Of a DNA stretch of 64,000 bases, positions 1-13,638 are shown piece by piece; within the stretch, counting starts at the first letter, position 1, and each line of letters begins with the position of its first letter. The stretch is taken from the NCBI GenBank assembly GCA_050084985.1, contig JBITNC010000001.1, forward strand, positions 67,828,001 to 67,892,000, read 5' to 3'. The notes under the pieces are model-generated. The model saw only the letters and a program-made list of their open reading frames with translations. It had not been told where the DNA came from and searched no databases. This stretch comes from Nageia nagi (Eukaryota; Pinophyta). The translations under genes and the position numbers were made by a program.

Positions 1-3000
1 TATAAGTAGTACAAGTCTCTTCATTCTCTGTACCAAGTTCTGTAGCAAGCCTTTTTGGGTCAACCCTGAAAAAGAAATAGAAAACTTCCATAAGTTGTTG
101 CACAGCCATTTAAACTTTTCTTCCCATTGTTTAATAAAATATGTTTTGTCAAATAAAGTTTTTCATACCAATGTTCATTACGAGATGATCCACCAGTTGC
201 ATATACATGTGATGAAGTAACAATATCCATGAAAAAAGTGGCTATGTCCTGTGAAAAACAAAAGTACAAACATATCAATAAAAATAGTTGTATTATGTAT
301 ATTTGAATATTTGTACTATGAAAAAACAACCTTGTCAATACACAAAGCTTTATTAATTTCTAGAAGGAATGAAGCAATAAAACAAAATTATTAAATCATG
401 TAACTTTCACTGTTTGAACAATGCTTTGCACATCCATAAGAAATATAGTAATAAAAATAGGTGATAAATTATGTAACATTTGTAAAGGCCTTTACAAATC
501 CATGAAATATAAAAAATACTAGAATAGTATTCCTTGACCAAAGTCTGTAAGATTCTAGGGGTGGCAATTTGAGAGCAATGGAATAACATCAAAAAAAACA
601 CATATATAATTATATTTGTATTGTTAGCATTAAAAGTTAGCTATCATGACTTACTAAGCCTTCATTTGATATTCAATCATCACCATAATACTTCTCAAAA
701 GGTTACCACAACTTTCACACATATACCTTGTAAAGTGGATCACCAACAACCTCATATCTCATTTGGGCACCAAGAAGCACTGCAAGGTGTGTGTTGACAT
801 GTAACTGGGAAATGTCATCAGCCTGTAACCAAACAAATAATCATCAACCAACAAACAATTCACAAATAAATATCTTTAGATCCCTTCCTATGGGAAGATC
901 TCACTTTATTTTTGTACAATAATCCAAATAAGACATGCAAGGGTACTTTTGCTTAACTTAGTTAATACACGTTGAGTCAAAACTTTCTACGCTACTCATA
1001 CAACATTTCTTTGATATGAAAAACATAGGTAGAATCCTTTTAAGTTAAAGTAGCTACAAGAAAATAAAAAAGTTCAATTTTATTTAATCATTTGAAGGAT
1101 TCAGGAAAGTCAATACCTTAATAGCTAACATTCCCAAAAAGCAAGGCTTGTCAAAGAGATGTCCCATCTCTAAGTGTTTTGGGTCTCCCTGCATCCAAAT
1201 TGCATAACAATTCTATTTATATATCACTTTAAAGAGTATAATTATGATTATTGTGTTGGGGTTATAAGTGATAAAAAGTTACAAATTCTAGTCAAAGGAA
1301 GGAATATTTTCTAAACAATAAATTCAAAATAAAACGTATTTTATATGACGAATCAATGTCATACATTCCGCCTAATAACATGCCTTGATTTTGACATTTA
1401 ATTTGTTTTCAAGCACATGACAATCAAAATCTGTATGGTTTATTGGATTTTGACTAGCCTTTACTTCTTTGAAAAGGGAAAAGAAAGAGCCAAAAATTAT
1501 GAACTGTAACAAATATTTGAAAAACAGATTTACAAAGAGCTACAATGTATGATTAAGTAGAAGACTTACTGTTAAACCGTAGAGGCGATACATGACATCG
1601 TTCATGCCACCAGACTCATCATTCAATGTATTCCAATGTCTCTCTATTGTATACTGTTTAATGACATTCTGAATACGATTGTAAAAATATTCAGCCATCC
1701 ATATGGTGATGTTGTATGCTTCAGTATTTCCAGCAATAGTGTATTGGTCAAGTAACCCTGCCATAATCTATAACAAAAAAGATATGGTACTTCCCGTTCT
1801 TTGAAAATTTTTTAATACATAAATGCATATCTCCAATTTAAGCTAAAACTAAAATCACCAATTTAAGCTAAAACTAAAATCAACTTACCTTGTGGATAGT
1901 ATAATAGGGCGCCCAAACATTTTTAAGGTTTTCCAAATTATCAAATTCCCATGTAGGAAAGGCAGATAGATAACCTGTCCGTATCGCTCTTTGGCATTCA
2001 CCAAGTACAGATACAACATAGGTCATCCTTTCCTTGATGGTCTCATTCTGGGTAGAGGCCCATAACATTGCTGTGGAGCTCATATAATGCCCTGAATCAT
2101 TTTGAAAAAAAAGCATGATGAAACCATCCATTTAAGTCGAAATGGGATAAATTGAGTTCTATTTAAAAGTAAAATGCATTCATGATATCACATAACAAAC
2201 GAAGTCATTGGTTTAATATTAAATTTGATAAATGTGGTAAGGCTTAGAGTAAACCATATTGTAGGTTCAAGTCTCTCCCCTCAACGAACCCAAGATGAAA
2301 AGTTATGGACTTTTTATATAGTCAAAATACCACTAAACATTATAGATTGAGTTCAATTGAGGTCTTTTTAAAGCTTAAAACCATTCTTTCTACAATACCC
2401 AACAGTAATATAAGTTTCAAGGAATTTCCTTTCTTACCTACAAAATGGCCTCTGAGTTGAGAGGTGGGATCTTCCCACCCGCCGTAAGGCTGTCCAGGAG
2501 CAGGCAGGCCAGCATTTGTTCTGAAACTGTGCAGAAGATTATCTACGTCAAGAAGCATCAAAAACTCCAAATGAGTGTTCTGGGCAATCCCGTGGATCGA
2601 ACCCGGTTCTAGACGAACTTTACTCAATGGCACCTCCTCCAGTAAAATCTGAGCCTTGGGTGGGTTTACTTCCAGGTCGCTCCTCATTCTTCCAAACAAA
2701 GACATCCAATCGGATTCTTGTAAAGTAGAAGCATAATGAGATTCCGTATGAGAATGTGAATGTTCTCCATCTTCTCCTTCATGGTCTTCCAGATTGGACC
2801 TCCCATGGTGAGGGAAAACGCTGTGCCAGATTTCCTTCTCCGAAGGCATGGAATAGGTGAATTTCTCATACATTTTCTGCTTCCATGTCTCATTTTTCGA
2901 GAACTGAAGCGCAGCACGAATTTGATGATTGAGAGGCAACTGAGCAGGAGTAAACTGGGCAGCAGAGATATTAGACTGAGGCGGTGTTATGGGTTTAGGA

Positions 3001-3098
3001 AACAAATTATTGCACAGATCCTTGCATGTACTGAAGCTTACTACTAACAACAAAACAAACCCAGTAAGCAAAAATTCAAAATTGGATGAAAAACCCAT
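1..3098 (-). CDS. GH127/DUF1680 beta-L-arabinofuranosidase-like protein, 5' half, seven exons, runs off the left edge
   Basis: Plant DUF1680 proteins are secreted glycoside hydrolases of family GH127, which remove beta-linked L-arabinofuranose from hydroxyproline-rich cell-wall glycoproteins. Exons read on the minus strand: 3098-2438, 2091-1889, 1767-1570, 1188-1117, 822-727, 248-169 and 65 to past the edge. All six introns are GT-AG and join in frame, giving about 458 codons, roughly half the usual ~860. The protein starts with a hydrophobic signal peptide (about residues 8-24, FLLTGFVLLLVVSFS). Family blocks follow in order: LEEVPLSKVRL, YGGWEDPTSQLRGHFVG, VWAPYYTIHK, AGLLDQYT, GGMNDVMYRLY, HLFDKPCFLG, DPLYK, YATGGSSRNEHW, and NEETCTTY at the edge. 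The E-T-C of the last block (19-11) matches the Glu and first Cys of the GH127 zinc/catalytic site. Exon 1 carries a His/Glu-rich stretch (GEHSHSHTESHY). The start was chosen because it opens the signal peptide. No stop or frameshift is visible. Exact substrate is inference. Confidence 0.88.
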
Positions 3099-3243
3099 AT
3101 TGTAGTCTGAAGCTCCTCAACTGATCAAAAAACCAGATTATTAGCGGATGGAGATCATCAGTAAACTGTTCAGTAATGGATGGATAACACCGAATGGATA
3201 AATTAAAAAGATCATCATCGGAGCTCATTCCAGAGGCAATTTT

Positions 3244-3411
3244 GGAAGATGTGACTGGAACTTGGCAGTACTCTATGAATCCACGTGAAACAGCGAATCT
3301 CACCTTGGATTCAAGGAAGTAACAACTGGAAGATGTGACTGGAACTTGCCAGTATTCTATGCATCCATGTAAAACAGCTAATCTCACCTTGAATTCAAGG
3401 AAGTAACAACT
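3244..3411. repeat. 84-bp direct tandem duplication upstream of the GH127 start
   Basis: Two adjacent copies (3244-3327 and 3328-3411) begin with ggaagatgtgactggaactt and differ at several single bases. They lie 146-313 bp upstream of the ATG on the gene's strand, so they fall in the 5' leader or proximal promoter. The period is a multiple of three, so a spurious open frame runs through both. I do not think it is coded, because the signal peptide starts at 3098. Confidence 0.85.
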
Positions 3412-3536
3412 GGAAGTTGATTTTGATTGTGGGAATTTAACTCAAAGTTTGTGAGCGAATTTGACTGGAGGATAATCGCATCAGTGATGTTGCTATTATT
3501 GACAGTTGAGATTTGGAAGCAGAAATTTGTGGATAA

Positions 3537-3563
3537 CGTCAAATGTGTTCATCACTTACGTCA
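3537..3563 (-). promoter_or_regulatory. Paired TGACG motifs (as-1-like) upstream of the GH127 gene
   Basis: On the minus strand, ACTGACGTAAGTGATG is followed 17 bases later by a second TGACG (3541-3537). Tandem TGACG boxes spaced like this form as-1-type elements bound by TGA-class bZIP factors. They lie about 440-465 bp upstream of the ATG. I see no clear TATA box between them and the start. Function is inference from motif alone. Confidence 0.35.
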
Positions 3564-3569
3564 GTAAGG

Positions 3570-6035
<2,466 letters not shown>

Positions 6036-6502
6036 GAAGGGCTTCATCACAATCTAATTGCAAATAACTATGATGTTCCTTTCCATAAAACTTTGAAAAG
6101 GAATTTTCTCACCAATACTACCTCCATGATATGTTTTCTAACGTTTAATCTTTTTAACAATTTTAGGATTATAGATTGATCCTTTTTTTTATTTCCACAT
6201 CCACTAGGAACATGCTTACTCCTTGTCTTGAATATTTTAATATTGACATCATGGCTCTCTTTTGTACTTAGAGATCTTCATGATATGTAAATGTGTGAGG
6301 TAATATTGCTTACCAATATCTTCTTAAATATTATCTAGTATAGCCAACCAAAAATCCACCAAATTTTCTTATATTATATTTTTTTAGGCTTAATCATGAT
6401 CATATATTTTACTTTTACTACTAGATAATTACAAAATATTCTCTTTTCTCACCCACATTAATTCATAATAACCTATACATTATACTTTCTTAAAACTTAG
6501 TA

Positions 6503-6998
6503 TGTTGGAATGTATAGTGCATTATTGTAAAGGTTTTGTAATAATCTTCTATGTAAGTTCACTAATACTTAAGGGTATCATTTGATACCTTAAGTATTTA
6601 AGTGAATATGATAATGTAACTTGTCCTACACTCCATGTCATGAGTATGCCCCTTGGGTAAAAGGATGTGCATGTCATGCTTTTGCACATTGGGTAAAAGG
6701 GTGATCCAAAGAGGGATTTTGGCCTATAAATAGAAGGCTCCCTCTTTGGATCAAACACCAATTTGTGGAGTAAAGTTATGCTAGTGGATAGTGTTTAGGA
6801 GTTGAGGTTAGAATGATTGTAAGAGTTCATATTGTGAATGAAGTGAGATCTAGTTAGTGGATGTACTCCTAGTTGGAGGAACCACTTATATCTTGAGTTA
6901 TCTTTGTGAGATTGCTTTGTGAGTTTGTTAGATGTGAATTGTGAGCTTACATGTGATCTTAAGAGTTTAGAGTTGTCCATGTTATAGTTCAATTCTCA
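6503..6998 (+). repeat. 5' LTR of Copia element 1
   Basis: 496 bp, TG...CA. It contains a TATA box (TATAAATAG, 6725-6733) about 222 bp from the LTR start, and the flanking palindrome-like words AAGGGTATCATTTGATACCTT. The partner LTR at 14863-15358 has the same length and is very similar. Confidence 0.9.
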
Positions 6999-7000
6999 TA

Positions 7001-7014
7001 TTTGGTATCAAAAC
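7001..7014 (+). other. Primer binding site, initiator tRNA-Met type
   Basis: tttggtatcaaaac lies two bases after the 5' LTR. It corresponds to the plant Copia consensus TGGTATCAGAGC, complementary to the 3' end of tRNA-iMet, with a few mutations. Confidence 0.7.
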
Positions 7015-9738
7015 CACTTAGAAGCTCATCTTCACATCCTTTGTGGTGAAACTCTTCTTCTATAGCTTGGAGGTCTTCATACTTCATCCTAATCTTCATT
7101 GGTGAGGTAAAAATATTACAAGGTATAACCTCCTATTTACATTAATACCTCCATTTGTGTGTTGCAATTTCTCATTGAAAATTTGTGAAGCATTATATAT
7201 ACTATACAATTGTTCTAACATATATGCTAGTTCAACATTTGCAACTTGTCATATATATATATATGGTTTATTCTAACTTTATGTTAGTTGCAATTTTTTA
7301 TTACAAAATTGATTTATATATTGCTATAATATTTTTTTGTGCCTACCTTAACTAAAAATTTATTATAGTTATATTCTACATTATTTTTACACAAAGGTAG
7401 GTAACTACATTTACTATTATTTACTAAAAACGTTACCTATTCTTTCAAATAATAGTAAATGGCTTATTCATTACTAAGATATTTTTTTTTCAAAATCTAT
7501 TCATGTTTCAAAAAAAATGAGTCTTTTTGTAATAATAAAAAAGGAGGCTTGTTGTATAAACCTTTCTTTTAAGCCTCCTCAAATTTTTTTTTTTCAAATC
7601 TTTTTTGAAATCTATCACTGGTTTATTAATCCTTCACAAATGTTTACAAGTTTTTTTTTGAACCAGCAGTTTTGAGGGGGCAATATTGGTTTTTGGGAGG
7701 GGCAGTTTTGAGGGGGTAGTATTGGTTTTTTTTTTTTTTTTAAAGGGGGGGGGGGGGGGGGTTGATTTTGGGGTCCACTATCACTAGACCTACCTTAATC
7801 CTCCTATCATGATGTAAGACTCCTTGACCTATCTCCTTCATCGCTGCTAGCCCCAGCCATCTTTGTAGCCTCTGTCTACCCATGGCCAACTTCTGCCCTA
7901 CTACCGACCACTTTGCAGCCTCTGTCACCTCATCACCCTTCACAACCTCCACCAATCTATAGGCCTCTCTATTAGCCTCCTCCATTACTACTCTTCACCT
8001 CCATTATGTCTTATGTAGCTTGCACCACCAACCCTCCCCACTCCATGGCACTCTTGTAGCTACACCTTTGATCCCCTTCTGACCTCTCACAACTACACCT
8101 TTTGTTCCCTCCCCCCTTTGAAATCATCACCAACATAAAATTTCCTTTCTCTCTTTTATCTAGGAGTTTAATAAAGGGGGTTCATTTATTTTTTTGGGTG
8201 GATGTCATTAATTCTCTTATGTTTTCTTGCAAGTAATCTTTGAGGATGACCACACACTTAGTTTATTTCTTTAATGGGTATCTTCATAATGATTGCTCTT
8301 TGAATTAAAGTAGAGCTAAACTTTAAAGTTGAATGATGGTTTATCTTATCAAGTTGGAGAAAATCATTACTAAAGTTTAGCACTTTTTTAGAGGGATTAA
8401 TTATAAACAATACTTAAAACAAAAGTATTTTTAGGGGAAATATTTTTTTTTACCAAGAACTTTTTTTAGCATGTAATTTTTTTGAGATAAAATAGTAAGT
8501 TAGTATGCTATCTTTAGGGATAAATGTTTAAGTCAAAGAAGGGGGAAGTTTATTTATCTCTTTACTTAAATATTTATCTAGATTACATGTTAAGTGTTGA
8601 CAAAATCCTTTGCATAGGACTTATTTTTTTTTAAATGTACACTTAGTACTTATTCTTAGCACTTAATTTCTACTGTGCATGCTTAATACTTATTTTTTAA
8701 AGTTAAAAGCATGCTTATGCTTAAATTTTTAAATGATGCATGTTTAGTACTTAAATGTTTAAGTTAATGATACATGCTTAGAACTTAATTTTTTTTATGA
8801 TGCATGCTTAAGGACTTAAATTTTTAAGTTAGATGCTTAAGATTTAGATTTTTTAAGTCAAAATGCATGTTTATTACTTAAATTTTTAAGTTATGGTGCT
8901 TTTTGCTTCATTGAATGAACCTATACAAATAAGGAATGAGGTAAAGTTGTCCTTTAGGGGTTGGTAAACAAAATCCATGGACACTTAGGCATTAAAAATG
9001 GATGATGTTGTTACTTATGCTCTTATTTACTTCATGTTTCATATTTTGATTTATTTTCTTATGCAAACAAAATCATAAACATTGAAATGAGCAACCCTTA
9101 AAATGAACACATCCACATGTACATTCTATAACATGACTTATTTAGGGAGGTAGGAGGTGAGGACAGGAAGACTAGAGCCTTTAGTTTGATAATCCAAATG
9201 GTGAAAAGTCTATACTTCTCAATTGCCCCTAAGTCCTCTATTTGTCTAGACATAACTCCAATAGGTGGATAGGCATATGTGTAGTGATAACACATGTATG
9301 CACGTCCATTTAGGGATTATCTTGATAACCTAGGAGGACCACTTGAAACCTAATCAAAATTAATAATTTGACTAATCTAATAAACATCATAACCTTGAAA
9401 AATAGTAGGTACTTCTCCTTATGAGAAAGTATAATACCAACCAAGGTGAATTGGTAGTACTTAGGCCCCATCTTATGAGCATCTGAGTGAAGGCCTAATT
9501 TTAGACAAGAAAACAAATCTCAATGATGTCACTCTATATCTACGATTCATGATATGAGAAATGTATTTGAGTACTTGGGTTGTATATTCTTTGAGTTGTA
9601 AAACATTTGCACTTGTAAAAGAATTCAAGCATGCCTTAGTTGTTAATTATAACATGTATTTCTTAATTGGTTAAAACTTAGCATATGATGTTATTTTTTG
9701 AACCACATGCTTATTTTTTTCACATTCTTATGTAGCAA
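7015..9738 (+). other. Long 5' leader of Copia element 1
   Basis: 2.7 kb between primer site and gag with no credible coding frame. It contains G-rich and T-rich tracts near 7660-7761, a G+C-richer segment at about 7760-8150 with no counterpart in element 3, and a degenerate array of words such as catgcttaagactt and taagtt at about 8620-8900. The last ~330 bp match the leader of element 2. The ~2.4 kb before that is present in elements 1 and 3 but absent from element 2. Confidence 0.7.
7664..7761 (+). repeat. G-rich runs ending in T-tract plus G17
   Basis: Repeated units of the form gttttgagggggcaatattgg are followed by about 17 T and then 17 consecutive G (7745-7761). With several GGGG/GGGGG runs just upstream, the plus strand could form G-quadruplexes. 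Homopolymers of this length are also prone to sequencing and replication slippage. Confidence 0.8.
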
Positions 9739-12700
9739 ATGGGAGACTCCTTATTACCCAAACACATTCTCGATGGTTCCAAATTGAGATTTAGGAACCT
9801 TGGATGAAAGCTAAATTGTAGGTAAGAAAGCCTTGGCAAATAGTGAATGAGAACCTTGTACCTCTTATAGATGAGAAGGCACTTGAAGCATTCAACACAA
9901 AGAATGAGTTGGCAACCTCCATGATCTTTTATGCAATTTCTAATAATGTGTTCCTTATGATTTCAACTTTTACCTCGACAAAGGAAGCTTGGGATAAGGT
10001 TACATAAATCTACCTTGGTTCAAAATTTTCAAGAAGGTTTACCATTCTCCAAAAGTTATTTCAATCTTGTCAAAGGGAAGATGAAAATGTGGCTATCTAC
10101 TTGAACAAAATCATTAACTTTAGTACCTAACTTGTTGCTTATGAGTGTAATTAAATCAATGATAAGTTCATGGTATTCATCATTCTCTAAAGCCTTTCTT
10201 CAAATTTGGTAACTTTATAATGATAATGGAAATAAGGTTTGATGATGAAGAAGAAGTCTTCTCCCTTGAGAACCTTTATAAAAAACTTTTAAAGCATGAA
10301 AAAACCCTTAATAAAAAATGTTGATTTCTTCTCTTATAGATAATAACATTGCTCTTAGAGCAACCAAAACTCTTTTCAAGAAGTTCAACCATCAAAAGAA
10401 ATATTATCTTTTTTCTTCCAAAAGGTTTGAGAAAATAGGCAATGGCAACAACAACCACTTCAAACAAAGAGATGGAAAAGGCAAAGCAAACAATCCAAAT
10501 TCTAAGACAAAGTTTAATGGTAATTGTAACTATTATGGCATCCAAGGTCACAATGAAGTTGATTGCTACAAAAATAAAAGAGAGGGAAAGAACAAGGGAA
10601 TTGAAAATGTAAGGAACTTTAAAGGAAAGAGGAATATACAAGCTAAATTTATTATTGCACTCTACTCCATGTCTCGTACTTTTTCATCTAATTGGATTGT
10701 TGACTTTGGTTACACTAATCACCTATGTTTTGAAAGGAAAAAGTTTGAGAACTTTCACAAGTATAGAAAAGATGCGGTTGTGATAGGTGATAACTCTATC
10801 CTTGAAGTTCAAAGAATTGGAAGTGTGTTGATTCATTGAAAAGTTCTTGATAATGTGCTCTATGTTCCTAAGCTTAGGATGAATCTTCTCTCTATAATCC
10901 AAGTTCCTAGAAAAGGGTACTCATTTGAGTTCAACTCTCAATCTTGCTCATTAAGAAAGGACTTGCCACATTAGTTAAAGGATCAGTGAAAGATGATCTC
11001 TATGTTGTGGATCAAGTTCCAACATAGATGTGTCTTGCTACAAACATGTTTTCTAGAGGAAATATTTGGCATCAACATCTAGGGCACCTTAACCATAAGA
11101 GTATTCAAGTCATAAAAGACCAAGAACTTATGAAAGGTTTACCTTCAATTTCTTCTTTGATTGGTCTATGCGAGAAGTTCATTCTTAGCAAGATATATAG
11201 ATAAAAGTTTGAAAAAGATAAAGCAATAAGAGCATCTCAATCTCTTCAACTTGTGCATTCAGATTTGATGGGTCCATTTCAAACTAAATCATTTGGAGGA
11301 GCATCTTACATCTTGACCTTCATTGATGATTTTAGTAGGATGACTTTTGTCTATCTTCTTGAGCATAAGGATCAAACCTTTGAGAGTTTTAAAGATTTTA
11401 AGGCCTTTATTGAGAATCAGACTAACCTTAAGATCAAGATGTTGAGATTAGATAATGAAGGAGAATATAATAGTAATGAATTCAATGACTATTGTGCTAA
11501 GTATAGAATCAAGAGGAAATTTACAATTCCTTACACTCCTCAGTAGAATGATGTTAATGAAAGAAAAAATAGGATAATTATGGAGATGGATAGATTCATG
11601 TTGGGTAATCTTAATTTCTTATGGCGTGAAGCTATGAGCACTACTATTTACACCTTGAATAGGTGTCCCATAAAAGTCATTCAAGGTAAAACTCCTTTTG
11701 AAGCATGGTCTAGAAGAAAACCTAACATTTCTCACTTTAGGGTGTTTGGTTATGAAGCTTTCTCCTACATTATTTCTAAGAAAAGGAAGAAGTTGGAAAA
11801 AAGAGCTAAAAATGCATCTTTATGGGCTATGACAATCAACACAAAGGCTACAGGTTCTACTCTCCATCCTACAAAGCAATGTTCATTTCTAGGGATGTAA
11901 AGTTCAATGAATTTCTTGAATAATCTATTCTTAATGAAGCTATGGATGATCCAAAGGACTCATCAGTTGCACCCAACTAGTTGGATATTGATGTAGATAA
12001 GTCACCTCAAGAACAAAATTCTCCAACTCAAAGGGTAACAAAGAGCATGACCTTGAAAAAATCTTTATTTGTTAAGATTGATAACAAGCATGAGCCCTCA
12101 ACCTTCAAAGAAGCATCTAAACATAAGTCTTGAATGGAAGCCATGAAAGTGGAGTATGAGGCACTTATGAAAAATAAAACATGGGATTTGGTTCTTTATC
12201 CCAATGAAAAGAATATGATTGGCAATAAGTGGATCTACAAGGTCAATTATAATTTAGTTGGGGATATTAAAAAATATAAGGCAAGGTTAGTAGTGAAAGC
12301 TTTTGCTCAGAAATACAATGTAGATTATGAGAAAACCTTTGCTCCCATGGCATAGATGCCTAGTTTGAAGATTATTTTTGCTCTTTCTATAGCTCAAGGA
12401 TGAAAAAATTTCAACTTTATATCAAAAGTGCATTTCTTAGTGGTGACTTAGATATGAAAATCTTCATGAATCAACTAGAAGGGTTTATTGTGGAAGGAAA
12501 AGAACCCTTTGTGTGTAAGCTAAAGAAGTCCTTGTATGGACTTAAGCAAGCACCTAGAGCTTGGTACAAGAAGATTTTAGGGTACTTTGTAAATATTGGT
12601 TTCTTCAAGTATTTTTCTAACTATAATCTATATGTGCTTAATCAACAAAAAGGCATGGTCTTGATTATTCTTTATGTGGATGATCTTTTGATTACTAGGA

Positions 12701-13638
12701 ATAATGATGAAATCATTCAAGAGTGCATATCCAAACTTAAGGCAACATTTGAAATGATTGATCTTGGTCTTTTACACTACTAACTTGGAATACAAGTGTA
12801 TCAATACAAGGATTGTACTTATCTTAATCAATCTAAGTATATATCATACATCTTACAAAAGTTTTGAATAGAGTAGTATAGATATGCTATAATTCTAGTC
12901 TCTCCTAGAATCATTATTTCTTTGAGCTCTAACTTTCAGTTAGCTGATGCTATAGCTCACAAGTAAATATTTGGTAGTTTTTTGTATTTGATTATATCCA
13001 GGTCAAATATTACCTTTGTAGTGAATTTGATAGCATGATTCATGTAGAAACCATCTATTGAGCATCTCAATGTTGTTAAGCAAATTTTGAGGTATGTTGT
13101 AGGGAATAAGGATCTTGCTCTCCAGTATTCTAAGTTGACGTCATTTGTTCTCTCTAGATTCTTAGATTTTGACTATGAGGGAGATAGAGATGATGGGAAA
13201 TTAACCTCTACATATGTTTTTAGCATTGGTTTAGGTGCTATCTCTTGGGCTTCCAAGAAGTAGCCCACTATTTCTCTTTTCACCATAGAAGCTGAATATC
13301 GTGCCATGTCTATTGCAACCTAGGAAGCTATTTGGCCAAGGCATCTTCTGAAAGAAATTAGGTATGAGCAAGCTAACTTATATTTGATTTCTTCATATAA
13401 TCAATTGGCTATTTATTTGGATAAGAATCCTATGTTCCATCAGAGAATAAAACATGTGAAAATCCAAGACCATTTTATCAGGGAGAAAGTTCTTGATGGC
13501 ATCATACACATAGAGTATTATCCATCCACCTTGAACTCTATTGATTTGTTCACCAAGCCCCTTCCTGAAGCTTAGTTTTTTCATCTTAGGAATGTTAACA
13601 GGTTGGTGAAGTTACCCTCAAGGGGGAGTGAAATTTAA
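9739..13638 (+). pseudogene. Copia gag-pol polyprotein of element 1, broken
   Basis: The frame begins MGDSLLPKHILDG and ends in a block containing FTKPLPEA and a TAA at 13638. Readable parts in order: gag; zinc knuckle at 10525-10566, CNYYGIQGHNEVDC, with Tyr in place of the second Cys; protease WIVDFG (DSG expected) near 10695; integrase with HSDLMGPF, FIDDFSRM and LRLDNEGEY at 11250-11470; reverse transcriptase at 12130-12780 with SLYGLKQAPRAWY and an intact YVDD near 12670-12690; RNase H with TIEAEYRAMS near 13290. Many in-frame stops (for example TAG at 13261 and 13321) and several frameshifts make it non-functional. It would once have supplied virus-like particle protein, protease, integrase and RT/RNase H. 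Confidence 0.9.

Noticed and set aside
60-338. Minus-strand frame reading through from exon 6 into a Lys/Leu-rich tail
   Set aside because: The tail is intron: a GT donor at 168 and AG acceptor at 66 restore the family sequence (HWVDPKRLAT) and the ETC motif.
2760-3047. Open frames on the plus strand and in a second minus frame across GH127 exon 1
   Set aside because: Shadow frames of exon 1, whose own frame matches the GH127 family throughout.
3076-3387. 103-residue minus-strand frame upstream of the GH127 gene with internal repeats
   Set aside because: The repeats come from the 84-bp DNA duplication. The frame overlaps the GH127 start in another phase and has no family resemblance.
6549-6761. 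Recurring ~70-residue minus-strand frame (also at 13970, 52057 and 60356)
   Set aside because: It recurs because it lies inside the Copia LTRs, antisense to their TATA box region. No start context or homology suggests a protein.
10276-10641. 121-residue hydrophobic minus-strand frame resembling a membrane protein (similar at 55899-56219)
   Set aside because: Antisense of the Lys/Asn-rich gag segment, which gives Phe/Ile/Val-rich shadows in each Copia copy.
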